Below, in pieces: positions 19,530-28,105 of a stretch of DNA of 64,000 nucleotides. The notes beneath the pieces were generated by a model. It was given only the letters and a program-made list of their open reading frames with translations, searched no databases and was not told the DNA's origin. The DNA lies in contig JAKQDQ010000028.1 of the NCBI GenBank assembly GCA_029573725.1, forward strand, positions 248,001 to 312,000. Direction: 5' to 3'. The first letter of the stretch is position 1. Each line of letters begins with the position of its first letter. A program made the position numbers and the translations under genes. The stretch is from Verrucomicrobiota bacterium (lineage in GTDB: Bacteria > Verrucomicrobiota > Verrucomicrobiia > Limisphaerales > JADLHS01).

Positions 19530-21026
19530 TCAGTTGACGAATTTCTGTCGCAGATAATCGAGATGATGCCGGCTTCGGGTCGGCTCGCCGGTCGCCTGTG
19601 TCATCAACTCCTGGGGACGATAGCGTGATCCGTGGGCATGCACCCTGGCGCGCAGCCAGCCCAGCAGGCCGCCGTACTCGCCCCGCGCCAGTTCCGCGGC
19701 GAGATTCTCCCGCTCCTGACGGGCGCGGTGCATGAGTTGCGCCGCGTTGAGATTGCCCAGGGTGTAGGTCGGGAAATAGCCCAGCAGGCCGATGGACCAA
19801 TGTATGTCCTGCAAACAACCGTCGGCGTCCCGCGTGACCTTCAGCCCGGTCAGCTTTTCAAACTCCTCATTCCAGCGCGCGGGGACATCGGCAACTTTGA
19901 GCCGGCCCTCGACCAGGGCCACCTCCAATTCAAAGCGCAGCATGATGTGCAAATCATACGTCACCTGATCGGCTTCCACCCGGATGAACGAGGGCGCCAC
20001 CCGGTTCACTCCGGCGTGAATCTGCTCGGGCGTGAACCGTCGCAGGTCCGGCAGATGTTCACAGGCCACGGGATGCCAGTGCTGCCAGAAGACGGCATCG
20101 CGCCCGACGTGATTTTCCCACAAACGCGACTGCGACTCGTGAATGCCCAGGGACACCGCCGTGCCCAGCGGACGGCCGAACTGTTCCCCGGGCAACCCCT
20201 GCTCGTACAGCCCGTGCCCGGCTTCGTGCAGGACGCCATAGAGCGACTGCGCGAAATTCGATTCATCGTAGCGGGTCGTAAGGCGGCAATCCCGCGGGCC
20301 GAGAGTTTCGCAAAACGGATGCGTGGTCGTGTCAATGCGACCGGCCGCGAAGTCGAAACCGATCGCCGCCGCCACCTGGCGGTTGAAGGCCTGTTGCGCC
20401 GCGACGGGATAATGTCCCCGCAAAAAATTCTCCGGCAGCGCGGCGGATTTCTCCCGCGCCGGCCCCAACACCGCGCCCAGTGCCGGACGCAATTCCGCAA
20501 ACAGCGCGCGCAGTTCGCGGGTTTTCGCCCCAGGCTCGTAGCCTTCCAGCAGCGCGTCGTACACCGATTCCTGAAATCCCCAGCATTCCGCGAACTGCCG
20601 CGAAAGCCCGAGCACCTTTTGCAAATGCGGCTGGAAGAGCCGGAACTTGGATTGTTCGCGGGCGCGCTTCCAAGCCTCGCGGGCATGGGTGCGCGTCCGC
20701 TCCATTTTCTCGACCAGGCGGGGCGGCACTTTGGTGGCTCGATCGTAACTGCGCCGCCATTCCCGCACGTTCGCCGCCTCGGCGGAGTCCGCCGGAAAAC
20801 CGTGCTGCTCGCATTGGGCGATCAGGTCGCCGACTTTTCCGGAGGTGAACTTGCGATGGGCCGCGCCGCCGAGATACGCGAGTTGTTCCGCGCGAAAGTT
20901 CACGGCCTCGGCCGGCGCGTACGTCTCCAAATCCCAGGTGAGCATCGAGGCGGAACTGGTCAGCAGCGCAATCTCCCGGGTTCGTTTCAGGAGCTGGCGA
21001 TAGGGGGTGAAGGCAACCGGTGTCAT
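19530..21026 (-). CDS. Carboxypeptidase M32 (Taq carboxypeptidase family)
   Basis: A 498-residue cytoplasmic zinc metallocarboxypeptidase with no signal peptide. Zinc ligands are His267 and His271 in LHEAGHGLYEQ and Glu297 in IHESQSRLWEN. DTTTHPFCE upstream of these also belongs to the M32 core. The mostly helical N-terminal half and a length near 500 agree with the family. The ATG at 21026 matches the usual N-terminus (YRQLLKRTREIALL); an earlier start adds only eleven residues. It is divergent from the Gfo/Idh gene at 21450 and is not evidently co-transcribed with the minus-strand gene 222 bases downstream. Confidence 0.92.
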   Translation of the reverse strand: MTPVAFTPYRQLLKRTREIALLTSSASMLTWDLETYAPAEAVNFRAEQLAYLGGAAHRKFTSGKVGDLIAQCEQHGFPADSAEAANVREWRRSYDRATKVPPRLVEKMERTRTHAREAWKRAREQSKFRLFQPHLQKVLGLSRQFAECWGFQESVYDALLEGYEPGAKTRELRALFAELRPALGAVLGPAREKSAALPENFLRGHYPVAAQQAFNRQVAAAIGFDFAAGRIDTTTHPFCETLGPRDCRLTTRYDESNFAQSLYGVLHEAGHGLYEQGLPGEQFGRPLGTAVSLGIHESQSRLWENHVGRDAVFWQHWHPVACEHLPDLRRFTPEQIHAGVNRVAPSFIRVEADQVTYDLHIMLRFELEVALVEGRLKVADVPARWNEEFEKLTGLKVTRDADGCLQDIHWSIGLLGYFPTYTLGNLNAAQLMHRARQERENLAAELARGEYGGLLGWLRARVHAHGSRYRPQELMTQATGEPTRSRHHLDYLRQKFVN

Positions 21027-21449
21027 GTCGCCGCGGAGTAAACCCGTTCCCGCGCCCATTCACAAGCCGGCACTCGGCAAGAGAGGCGATCACCCATTCC
21101 CGCCAGCTCCTGATCCGCAGGGGCGGGCAGGCTTGTGGAGCGTGATCGAACCCGGAATCCAGACCAACGCCGGCGATAATCCGTCCCCCAATATGCGGGG
21201 TTGAGTTGCGCGGCCCGGTTCGGTCTAATCAAACCGGGACAGGGAAAGCGACCATTATGAATGACCAGGCAGGTTTTCAGCATGCCGCCGGGAGACGGCG
21301 GGGCTTGACACGCCAGACGGGGCACCCGGAACCGGACGGAATGTCATCAGGACGTCTTGCCGGCTGTCGCCGCGGCAAAAGAACCGCTCGCCATTTGAAC
21401 TGGATTACGCCATAAAGAGTCCCAATAAAACAAAACACACTCATCATCT
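21027..21449. other. 423-base divergent intergenic region
   Basis: No gene is supported. A 7-bp inverted repeat (CCCGGTT at 21214-21220, AACCGGG at 21232-21238) with an 11-base loop could be an operator or leader hairpin. A TTGAAC box at 21395-21400 has no good -10 partner at normal spacing. The stretch before 21450 is A-rich (cccaataaaacaaaac), consistent with an untranslated leader. Confidence 0.5.
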
Positions 21450-22763
21450 ATGAACAACTCAACCTCTCCTGGCTCCACCCGTCGTGAATTTCTCGGTCAA
21501 TCGGCGCTCATCGCCGGCGCACTGGCCGCTCCGGCCATCCTCACCTCGAAGGCGTTCGCCGCCGATGATACTCCGCTCCGGGTCGGCCTGGTGGGGTGTG
21601 GCGGACGCGGCACCGGTGCGGCGGGACAGGCTTTGCAGGCGGACCCGCACGTGCATCTGGTGGCCATGGGGGATGCCTTCGCGGAAAAGATACAACCTTC
21701 CCTGCAGACTTTGCGCGCGGAAGCCGGCCAGCACGGTTTTACCGAACGCATCAAAGTCACCCCCGACACCTGTTTCGCCGGCCTGGACGCCTTCCAAAAA
21801 GTCATTGATAGCGGGGTGGACGTCGTGCTGCTCTGTTCCCCGCCCGGTTTCCGCCCCCAGCACTTCAAAGCCGCAGTGGCTGCCGGCAAGCACGTCTTCT
21901 GCGAAAAACCCATGGCCACCGACGCCACGGGGGTGCGGTCAGTGATGGAAACCGCCAAGCTGGCCAGACAGAAAAACCTTTCGGTGCTGGCCGGGTTCTG
22001 CTGGCGTTACGATTATCCCCGCCGCGAACTGTTCCAGAAACTTCACGAGGGGGCGATTGGCGAAATCCGCTCCATCTACGCGGATTACTACACCAGCCCG
22101 GTCAAACCCATGCCGCCCGCCAGTACCCGGCCCAAGGAGATGGGCGACGTCGAGTGGCAGGTGCGGAACTGGTATAATTTCGTCTGGCTCTCCGGCGACG
22201 GCCTGGTGGAACAGGCCTGTCACAGCGTGGATAAAATTGCCTGGGCCATGAAAGATGTGCCCCCCTTGAAGGCCGTGGCCGTGGGCGGCCGGCAGATTCC
22301 CAACCACGAAGGCAATATCTACGACCACATGTTTGTGGTTTACGAATTCGAGAACGAGGTGCGCGGCTTCCTCGGCCAGCGCCAGATCAGCAATTGTTTC
22401 TCGGAAAACTCGGACTACATCATGGGTACCACGGGTTCGGCCAAGATCACCTGGGGCGCCGGTCCGGTGATTCACGGCAAGGAAAACTGGCGGTTCCGCG
22501 GTCCAAAAACCGACATGTACCAAAACGAACACAACGAGTTCTTTGCCGGCATCCGCAGCGGCAAACACATCTTCGACGCCGACTGGATGGCGCAAAGCAC
22601 ATTGATGGGCATCATGGGCCGCATGGCCGCATACACCGGACAGGAGGTCACCTGGGAGGAGGCTTTGAACTCCAAAGAATCGCTCGTGCCGGAACACCTG
22701 GATTGGAAAATGCCCCTGGCGATTGCGCCCATGGCGGTCCCCGGTCAGACCAAATTGATTTAA
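21450..22763 (+). CDS. Tat-exported Gfo/Idh/MocA family oxidoreductase
   Basis: A 437-residue protein with a twin-arginine leader (STRREFLGQSALIAGALA) and probable cleavage near AFA-AD (residue 38). The Rossmann motif GLVGCGGRGTG (46-56) and EKP at residues 152-154 (HVFCEKPMA) are intact. VEQACHSVDKIAWAM carries the family active-site histidine. It starts a two-gene unit with the TIM-barrel protein at 22792. Such pairs are frequent in Verrucomicrobia and Planctomycetes and may process oxidised (3-keto) sugars or glycosides; that role is inferred. Confidence 0.9.
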   Translation: MNNSTSPGSTRREFLGQSALIAGALAAPAILTSKAFAADDTPLRVGLVGCGGRGTGAAGQALQADPHVHLVAMGDAFAEKIQPSLQTLRAEAGQHGFTERIKVTPDTCFAGLDAFQKVIDSGVDVVLLCSPPGFRPQHFKAAVAAGKHVFCEKPMATDATGVRSVMETAKLARQKNLSVLAGFCWRYDYPRRELFQKLHEGAIGEIRSIYADYYTSPVKPMPPASTRPKEMGDVEWQVRNWYNFVWLSGDGLVEQACHSVDKIAWAMKDVPPLKAVAVGGRQIPNHEGNIYDHMFVVYEFENEVRGFLGQRQISNCFSENSDYIMGTTGSAKITWGAGPVIHGKENWRFRGPKTDMYQNEHNEFFAGIRSGKHIFDADWMAQSTLMGIMGRMAAYTGQEVTWEEALNSKESLVPEHLDWKMPLAIAPMAVPGQTKLI

Positions 22764-22791
22764 CCCCTGCAACCCCAGCCACTCTGCCATT

Positions 22792-23688
22792 ATGAAGCTG
22801 AACGCCAGCCGACGCCGCTTCCTCAAAACCACGGGGGCAGCACTCGCCTGGGCCGGGCTGACTCCCGCCTGGTCCTTCGCCGCGAACCACCCGGCCCGAA
22901 AACGCGCCAACCTCAAGGCAATCATGTGGGACACCATTGATGTGAAAGGCAGCGTGCTGGAACGGATGAAAGCGGTGAAGGCCGCGGGTTTCCAGGCCGT
23001 GGAAATGGCCAGCCACCTGGATCAGGCGGAAGTGCTGCAGGCGCGGGACGCCACCGGATTGTCCATCGTCAGCGTATGCGGAGCCAGGCACTGGAGCGAA
23101 CCGTTGTCCAGTCCGGACGCCAACACCCGCGCCGCAGGATTGGCCGCCTTGGAACAAACCATACGTGATGCCAGGGCGTACGGAGCCACTTCCATCCTGC
23201 TGGTGCCGGGCGTGGTCAACCAGGACGTCACCTATGAGCAATGCTGGGAGCGATCCATCGCCGAAATCCGCAAAGCCCTGCCGCTGGCCCAGGACTCCGG
23301 CGTCACCATCTCCATTGAAAACGTCTGGAACAACTTCATCACCGAAGTGGACCAGGCGGTCAAGTATCTCGACGCCATCCACTCGCCGCAGGTCGGCTGG
23401 CACTTCGACGTGGGCAACATCATCCGTTACGGGGATCCCATTAAGTGGATCCAAACCCTGGGCAAACGCATCATCCGCGTTCACATCAAGGAATACAGTC
23501 GCGACCGCGCCATGCGCGCGGGCGACGTCTGGAAGGGTTTTGGCGTGCCACTGCTGGAAGGCGCCAACAACTGGCCCGGCATCATGAAAGCGCTCGATGC
23601 CGTCGGCTACACCGGACCGCTCATTACCGAACAGGGCGCCAGTCTGCCGGAGTTGTCGCACGCACTGGATCGCATCCTCGACGCCTGA
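22792..23688 (+). CDS. Tat-exported sugar phosphate isomerase/epimerase-like TIM-barrel protein
   Basis: A 298-residue protein with a twin-arginine leader (SRRRFLKTTGAALAWAG). The rest is a xylose-isomerase-like TIM barrel. Expected metal ligands are Glu176 (SIENVW), Asp206 (WHFDVGN), His231 (VHIKEY) and Glu280 (LITEQG). Enzymes of this superfamily isomerise or epimerise keto-sugars or cleave 3-keto-glycosides. The gene follows the Gfo/Idh gene by 28 bases on the same strand, suggesting a sugar oxidation plus isomerisation/cleavage pair in the periplasm. The exact reaction is unknown. Confidence 0.88.
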   Translation: MKLNASRRRFLKTTGAALAWAGLTPAWSFAANHPARKRANLKAIMWDTIDVKGSVLERMKAVKAAGFQAVEMASHLDQAEVLQARDATGLSIVSVCGARHWSEPLSSPDANTRAAGLAALEQTIRDARAYGATSILLVPGVVNQDVTYEQCWERSIAEIRKALPLAQDSGVTISIENVWNNFITEVDQAVKYLDAIHSPQVGWHFDVGNIIRYGDPIKWIQTLGKRIIRVHIKEYSRDRAMRAGDVWKGFGVPLLEGANNWPGIMKALDAVGYTGPLITEQGASLPELSHALDRILDA

Positions 23689-23834
23689 GTCACAACTGCC
23701 CCGGGAGCCGGCCCACGCCGCAACGCCCGGCGAAGCGATGCGGGCGGAATGCATCATGGATGCGGCCTGGCTCCGGTCCGTCCCAACGCGGCTCTTCACT
23801 ATGCCGGGGTGGTGCAGCCTGCGAGCAAATCCAC

Positions 23835-23862
23835 TTGCGGACGGCCGGGTTTCCCGCATAAT
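23835..23862 (+). promoter_or_regulatory. Candidate sigma-70 promoter for tRNA-Ser
   Basis: TTGCGG (23835-23840), a 16-base spacer and CATAAT (23857-23862) lie about 90 bases upstream of the mature tRNA. The geometry is the same as the candidate at 7235-7262. The 23689-23951 stretch contains no other supported feature. Confidence 0.4.
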
Positions 23863-23951
23863 GCCGCGCCACTGAGCGGAGTGCGTCTTGCGCCGGCGCC
23901 CATCCACCCGCAAGGCAGCGGGCGGATGCCCCGGACGGCTCACCCGCAAAC

Positions 23952-24041
23952 GGAAGGGTGGCTGAGTGGTTAAAGGCATCTGACTCGAAATCAGAAGTAG
24001 GGGCAACTCTACCGTGGGTTCGAATCCCACCCCTTCCGCCA
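23952..24041 (+). tRNA. tRNA-Ser (anticodon CGA)
   Basis: A 90-nt class II tRNA with encoded CCA. The acceptor arms GGAAGGG and CCCTTCC pair perfectly with discriminator G. The anticodon stem TCTGA/TCAGA encloses CTCGAAA, so the anticodon is CGA (23986-23988), reading UCG. A long variable arm (AGTAGGGGCAACTCTACC) is present, and the T-loop is GTTCGAATC. These features identify serine. Confidence 0.97.
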
Positions 24042-24214
24042 GTGCGTCGTCCCCACTGGTGATCGGCGGCGGCCCGGCGCTGTGTTTTTGCTTGTTCCCA
24101 ACCGGGAATTCGCGGCACACTGCCGCCGCGTTGCCGGTGGATGCCCCGGCAACGATTTATTTACGGCACCGGAATACCGACGATTTGACCTCCGGGGTCT
24201 TCCACCAACAATTG

Positions 24215-26047
24215 ATGAAAACTGCAGATCAAAATCTCCCGCAGGATGCCACCATCCGGCACTGGGTCCGCGACATGGCGGCCCTGTGTCAGCCCGACCA
24301 GATCCATTGGTGTGACGGTTCGGAAGCCGAAGACCAGCAGATGCGCCGCCTGATCATTGCCTCCGGCGCCGGCGTGCAGCTCAACGAAAACCTGCGCCCC
24401 AACTCCATCCTGGTGCGCAGCGACCCGCGCGATGTCGCCCGCGTCGAACAGCGCACCTTCATCTGTTCACAGTCCCCGAAGGACGCCGGGCCCACCAACA
24501 ACTGGGAAGCCCCTGCCGCCATGAAGGCGCGGTTGAAGGCCCTTTTCAACGGCTGCATGAAGGGCCGGACCCTTTATGTCATTCCTTTCAGCATGGGGCC
24601 CATCGGCTCCCCCATCGCGCAATACGGCATCGAACTTTCGGACAGCCCGTACGTCGTCGCCAACATGCGGATCATGACCCGCATGGGAACCGCGGTGTAC
24701 CGGGAAATCGAGCGCGTCGGACAGTTCGTCAAATGCCTCCATTCGGTGGGCGTGCCGTTGGCGCCCGGAGCGAAGGACGTGCCCTGGCCCTGCAATCCCG
24801 AGCAGACGTACATCAGCCACTTCCCCGAAGAACGGCTCATCATGAGTTTCGGTTCCGGCTACGGTGGCAACGCCTTGCTGGGCAAGAAATGCTTTGCGCT
24901 GCGTATCGCCTCGGCCATGGCGCGGGACGAGGGCTGGATGGCCGAACACATGTTGATCCTCGGCGTCAAGGATCCCTCCGGCAACAAGACCTACGTGACC
25001 GCGGCGTTTCCCAGCGCGTGCGGCAAAACCAATTTCGCCATGCTCGTGCCGCCGCCGCACCTCAAACAGCAGGGGTGGGAAGTCACCTGCGTGGGCGACG
25101 ACATTGCCTGGATCAAGCCCGGCCCCGACGGCCATTTCCGCGCCATTAATCCGGAGGCCGGCTTCTTCGGAGTCGCGCCCGGCACGTCCTACACCAGCAA
25201 TCCCATGGCCATGGATTCCATCAAGCGCGACACGATTTTTACCAACGTGGCGCTGACGGACGAGGGCGATGTCTGGTGGGAGGGGATGACGCCGGCCCCT
25301 CCGGCGCATTTGATTGACTGGAAAGGCCGCGACTGGACCCCGGCCTCCCGGGACGCTGATGGCAAGCCCGTGTTGTCGAGCCACCCGAACAGCCGGTTCA
25401 CCGCTCCCGCCCGGAATTGTCCCATCATTGACCCGGATTGGGAAAATCCTGAAGGCGTGCAGGTCAGTGCCATCATTTTTGGCGGCCGCCGGGCCACCAC
25501 CATGCCGCTGATCTTTCAAGCGTTCAACTGGGTGCATGGCGTCTATCTGGGCGCCACTGTCGGCTCGGAAATGACCGCCGCCGCCGCCGGCACGATCGGT
25601 CAGGTCCGGCGCGATCCCATGGCCATGCTGCCGTTCTGCGGTTACAACATGGGCGATTACTTTTCCCACTGGCTCGAAATGCGGCGCCACGTCAAGCACC
25701 TGCCCCGCATGTTCCACGTCAATTGGTTCCGAAAAAACGCGGAGGGAAAATTCCTCTGGCCGGGCTACGGGGAAAACATGCGGGTGCTCAAATGGGTCGT
25801 GCAACGCTGCCGCCTCGGCGCCCGCGCGATCGAGACCGCCATTGGCTGGGTGCCCGAATACCAGGACCTGGACATGCACGGGCTGGAACAGGAAATCACC
25901 GCGGAGAAATTCGCCGCGGTGCAAAATATTGACCGTGCGGAATGGCATCGGGAACTGGTGATGCAGGACGAGTTGTTCTTCAAGCTGTACTCGCAACTGC
26001 CCAAGGAACTGGTCTTCCAGCGGGAATTGCTGGTCTCCCGTTTGTGA
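24215..26047 (+). CDS. pckG: Phosphoenolpyruvate carboxykinase (GTP)
   Basis: A 610-residue protein converting oxaloacetate and GTP to PEP, the entry step of gluconeogenesis. The P-loop FPSACGKTN is at residues 265-273, with the hyper-reactive Cys269 and Lys271 of the GTP-dependent family. VGDDIAWI supplies a metal-binding aspartate pair, and IIFGGRR and the [11 protein letters not shown] block are family hallmarks. The ATG at 24215 gives the family N-terminus; the frame stays open back into the tRNA gene, so earlier starts are rejected. It lies 173 bases after tRNA-Ser. Confidence 0.95.
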   Translation: MKTADQNLPQDATIRHWVRDMAALCQPDQIHWCDGSEAEDQQMRRLIIASGAGVQLNENLRPNSILVRSDPRDVARVEQRTFICSQSPKDAGPTNNWEAPAAMKARLKALFNGCMKGRTLYVIPFSMGPIGSPIAQYGIELSDSPYVVANMRIMTRMGTAVYREIERVGQFVKCLHSVGVPLAPGAKDVPWPCNPEQTYISHFPEERLIMSFGSGYGGNALLGKKCFALRIASAMARDEGWMAEHMLILGVKDPSGNKTYVTAAFPSACGKTNFAMLVPPPHLKQQGWEVTCVGDDIAWIKPGPDGHFRAINPEAGFFGVAPGTSYTSNPMAMDSIKRDTIFTNVALTDEGDVWWEGMTPAPPAHLIDWKGRDWTPASRDADGKPVLSSHPNSRFTAPARNCPIIDPDWENPEGVQVSAIIFGGRRATTMPLIFQAFNWVHGVYLGATVGSEMTAAAAGTIGQVRRDPMAMLPFCGYNMGDYFSHWLEMRRHVKHLPRMFHVNWFRKNAEGKFLWPGYGENMRVLKWVVQRCRLGARAIETAIGWVPEYQDLDMHGLEQEITAEKFAAVQNIDRAEWHRELVMQDELFFKLYSQLPKELVFQRELLVSRL

Positions 26048-26072
26048 CCGCGCCCTCATTTTGCCTTCCGGG

Positions 26073-26108
26073 AACGCCGGTCCGCAGCATCCCTCCGGGC
26101 GGCGTTTT
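26073..26108 (+). terminator. Possible weak terminator after pckG
   Basis: AACGCC (26073-26078) pairs with GGCGTT (26101-26106) around a 22-base loop that itself contains complementary CCGG tracts; TTTT overlaps the 3' arm. It lies between pckG and the next plus-strand gene, which begins at 26128, so it would separate or attenuate the two. Confidence 0.3.
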
Positions 26109-26127
26109 CCGGCGGCGCTGAACGCAC

Positions 26128-27123
26128 ATGAAGAAAATTAAGATTGCCCAGTTTGGGCTGGGCCCCATCGGCATTGAAACACTGAAACTGGCCGCCACCA
26201 AGCCCTGGATTGAGATCGTGGGCGGCATTGACATTGACCCGGCCAAAGTCGGCAAACCGCTCGCCCGGCTGGCCGGCGAGCCCCGTGTCGGTCGCGCCCG
26301 GGTCCATCGGTCGCTGGAGGCCCTGCTGGCAACCGCGCAACCCGAGGTGATTTTTCACACCGCCGTCTCCAGGGTGAAACTGGCGTATCCTCAAATCGAA
26401 CCGATGCTGCAACGGGGGATCAGCGTAATTTCCTCGTGCGAAGAGCTGCTCTATCCCGCCCTGCGCGAGCCCCGGCTTGCGGCCCGGCTCGATGCCCGCG
26501 CCAAGGCCGCGGGCGCCCGCCTGCTGGGCACCGGCGTCAATCCCGGCTTCGTGATGGATGTGCTGCCGGTTTGCCTCACCGGCGTCTGCCGCGAGGTTCA
26601 GGCCGTCCATGTCCAGCGCGTCGTGAATGCCTCCACCCGGCGCGGGCCCTTGCAGCGCAAAATTGGCAGCGGTTGGACGCCTGCCGAATTTGAGCGCCGC
26701 TTCCAGCGCGGTCAGGCCGGGCACGCCGGACTCAAGGAATCGGCGGCCCTGATTGCCCATGCACTCGGCTGGAAACTCGACGCCCTGGAGGAGACCGGCA
26801 AGGCCATGGTCGCCCTGGCGGACATCAAGACTCCGCACGTCACCGTCCAGCGCGGCCAATGTTGCGGCCTGCACCAGCTCGCCGTCGGGCGGATGCGGGG
26901 CGCGGTCAAAATCACCCTCGACATCAAGATGTACCTCGACGCGCCCAACCCGCACGACGCCGTGGAAATCGTCGGTGATCCGGGTCTGAAAAACATCGTC
27001 ACCACGGGTGTCGCCGGCGACGGCGCCACCGTGGCTTCGCTCGTCCACGCGGCGCCGCGGCTGCTCAAGGCCCCGCCCGGCCTCGTGTTGATGACCGATC
27101 TGGGGGTGCCCAGCTTTGCCTGA
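26128..27123 (+). CDS. DapB-like NAD(P)-dependent dehydrogenase (2,4-diaminopentanoate dehydrogenase-like)
   Basis: A 331-residue protein. The N-terminal Rossmann fold (KIAQFGLGPIGIETL, residues 5-19) matches the dihydrodipicolinate reductase N-terminal family. GTGVNPGFVMDVLP in the middle is characteristic of the 2,4-diaminopentanoate dehydrogenase-type branch of amino acid dehydrogenases. True DapB is shorter and has a different C-terminal domain, so a lysine-biosynthesis role is unlikely. The natural substrate is unknown; an amino acid-derived imine or amine is a fair guess. No partner gene of ornithine fermentation is seen nearby. Confidence 0.75.
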   Translation: MKKIKIAQFGLGPIGIETLKLAATKPWIEIVGGIDIDPAKVGKPLARLAGEPRVGRARVHRSLEALLATAQPEVIFHTAVSRVKLAYPQIEPMLQRGISVISSCEELLYPALREPRLAARLDARAKAAGARLLGTGVNPGFVMDVLPVCLTGVCREVQAVHVQRVVNASTRRGPLQRKIGSGWTPAEFERRFQRGQAGHAGLKESAALIAHALGWKLDALEETGKAMVALADIKTPHVTVQRGQCCGLHQLAVGRMRGAVKITLDIKMYLDAPNPHDAVEIVGDPGLKNIVTTGVAGDGATVASLVHAAPRLLKAPPGLVLMTDLGVPSFA

Positions 27124-27182
27124 GCGAACCCGGCCCGGGCGGACCGGCCCGCGGGCACGCGCCCTTCGCGCTCTCCCGCAAG

Positions 27183-27220
27183 GGCATGACCTCCCGGGTG
27201 AGGGAGGAGGGCTTCATGCC
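27183..27220 (+). terminator. Two-part hairpin, probable terminator of the DapB-like gene
   Basis: The outer stem GGCATGA/TCATGCC (27183-27189 with 27214-27220) encloses an inner stem CCTCCC/GGGAGG with a 6-base loop and a 6-base bulge. ATTTTGG follows. It lies 60 bases after the stop at 27123 and 43 bases before the next gene start. Confidence 0.5.
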
Positions 27221-27262
27221 ATTTTGGGATTGGTGGTATGGAAACCCCAATTCCTGCAGCAG

Positions 27263-27937
27263 ATGATTCAAGAGCCACCTCTGGCGCGACAACTCATGAA
27301 AGCGCAACTGCACCATTCCGTCGAAATCACAGATGGGCTTGGGGAAATCAAATTCGGGTTTACCACCGGAGATGTGGAGCGTCGCCTCGGTGCGCCTGAC
27401 GAAGCAGAAACGTTAGACCCCGGCACTGAATCGGCGGCGATGTGGTTCTACGCTGAGGAGAGGCTGCAAATCACCTTCCAAAAGTCAGCGACCGATGAGG
27501 CCATGCGCATCACTCAACTCACCACAAGCCATCCGGCGGCTACGCTGTGGGGCAGTCGAATTATCGCTCGTCGCGAAAGCGAGGTGCTTGCACTGTTCAA
27601 GACGCATGGCTATGAGGACTTCACTGCATCGGACGAATCAGTCGGCACACAAAGTTACAAATCATTTCGGATCGAGAACTTGCGTGTCACCCTCGATTTT
27701 CGGGATGGACTCCTTCAGCACATTCTTTGGGGAGAAGTCGAATCCCAACCGGCTGTCCCGCACAAACGGTGTAAGGAATCTGGCTCGCCTCAGGCCGGCT
27801 CGATAGCAGGTCGGCCACCCGCCTGTCTGCGTGCGGCACGCACAGGCAGGCGACTGCCGCCCCAAAGACACCCCCGGCGGGCCAACCGGAACTTTGTGGC
27901 GCTCGCCGACTCGCGCCAGAGCTTCGCCAGTTCGTGA
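27263..27937 (+). CDS. Hypothetical protein with an unusual C-terminal extension
   Basis: A 224-residue protein from the ATG at 27263 (27296 is an alternative). The first ~165 residues look like a genuine compact domain: GLGEIKFGFTTGDVERRLGAPDEAE, then WFYAEERLQITF, SRIIARRESEVLALFKTHGYEDF and LRVTLDFRDGLLQHILWGEVE. The opening motif resembles the repeated helix-strand unit of BamE-like or related small domains, but no family is claimed. The natural end appears to be around ILWGEVE. About 60 further residues are Arg/Pro/Ser-rich and low-complexity and include a palindromic repeat, so they probably arose by loss of the original stop codon. Confidence 0.6.
   Translation: MIQEPPLARQLMKAQLHHSVEITDGLGEIKFGFTTGDVERRLGAPDEAETLDPGTESAAMWFYAEERLQITFQKSATDEAMRITQLTTSHPAATLWGSRIIARRESEVLALFKTHGYEDFTASDESVGTQSYKSFRIENLRVTLDFRDGLLQHILWGEVESQPAVPHKRCKESGSPQAGSIAGRPPACLRAARTGRRLPPQRHPRRANRNFVALADSRQSFASS
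27820..27852. repeat. Imperfect palindromic (REP-like) element
   Basis: The left arm CGCCTGTCTGCGTGC and the right arm GCACGCACAGGCAGGCG are near-complementary around a short centre. The shape is that of a bacterial REP-type palindrome. It lies within the C-terminal extension of the hypothetical gene at 27263, so it may be an insertion that extended that reading frame. Confidence 0.5.
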
Positions 27938-28105
27938 GCCGTGGTTGCAATCGTGGCGTCCTGGAAGTTCTGCGCGTTCCGGCCCTGCGTTCGCGAGTGA
28001 GCGCTCGCACCTTCGGCGCTTCGGGAACGCCATCCCTTCACGACGATGCGGCGGATCAGAACGGAGCCCGTTCCGTTAACGCAGGGGTTCGCGCGGAGAA
28101 GGCGT

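Noticed and set aside
24467-26059. Long open frame opposite pckG
   Set aside because: Antisense shadow of a conserved housekeeping gene; no domain, low-complexity His/Val/Gly composition.
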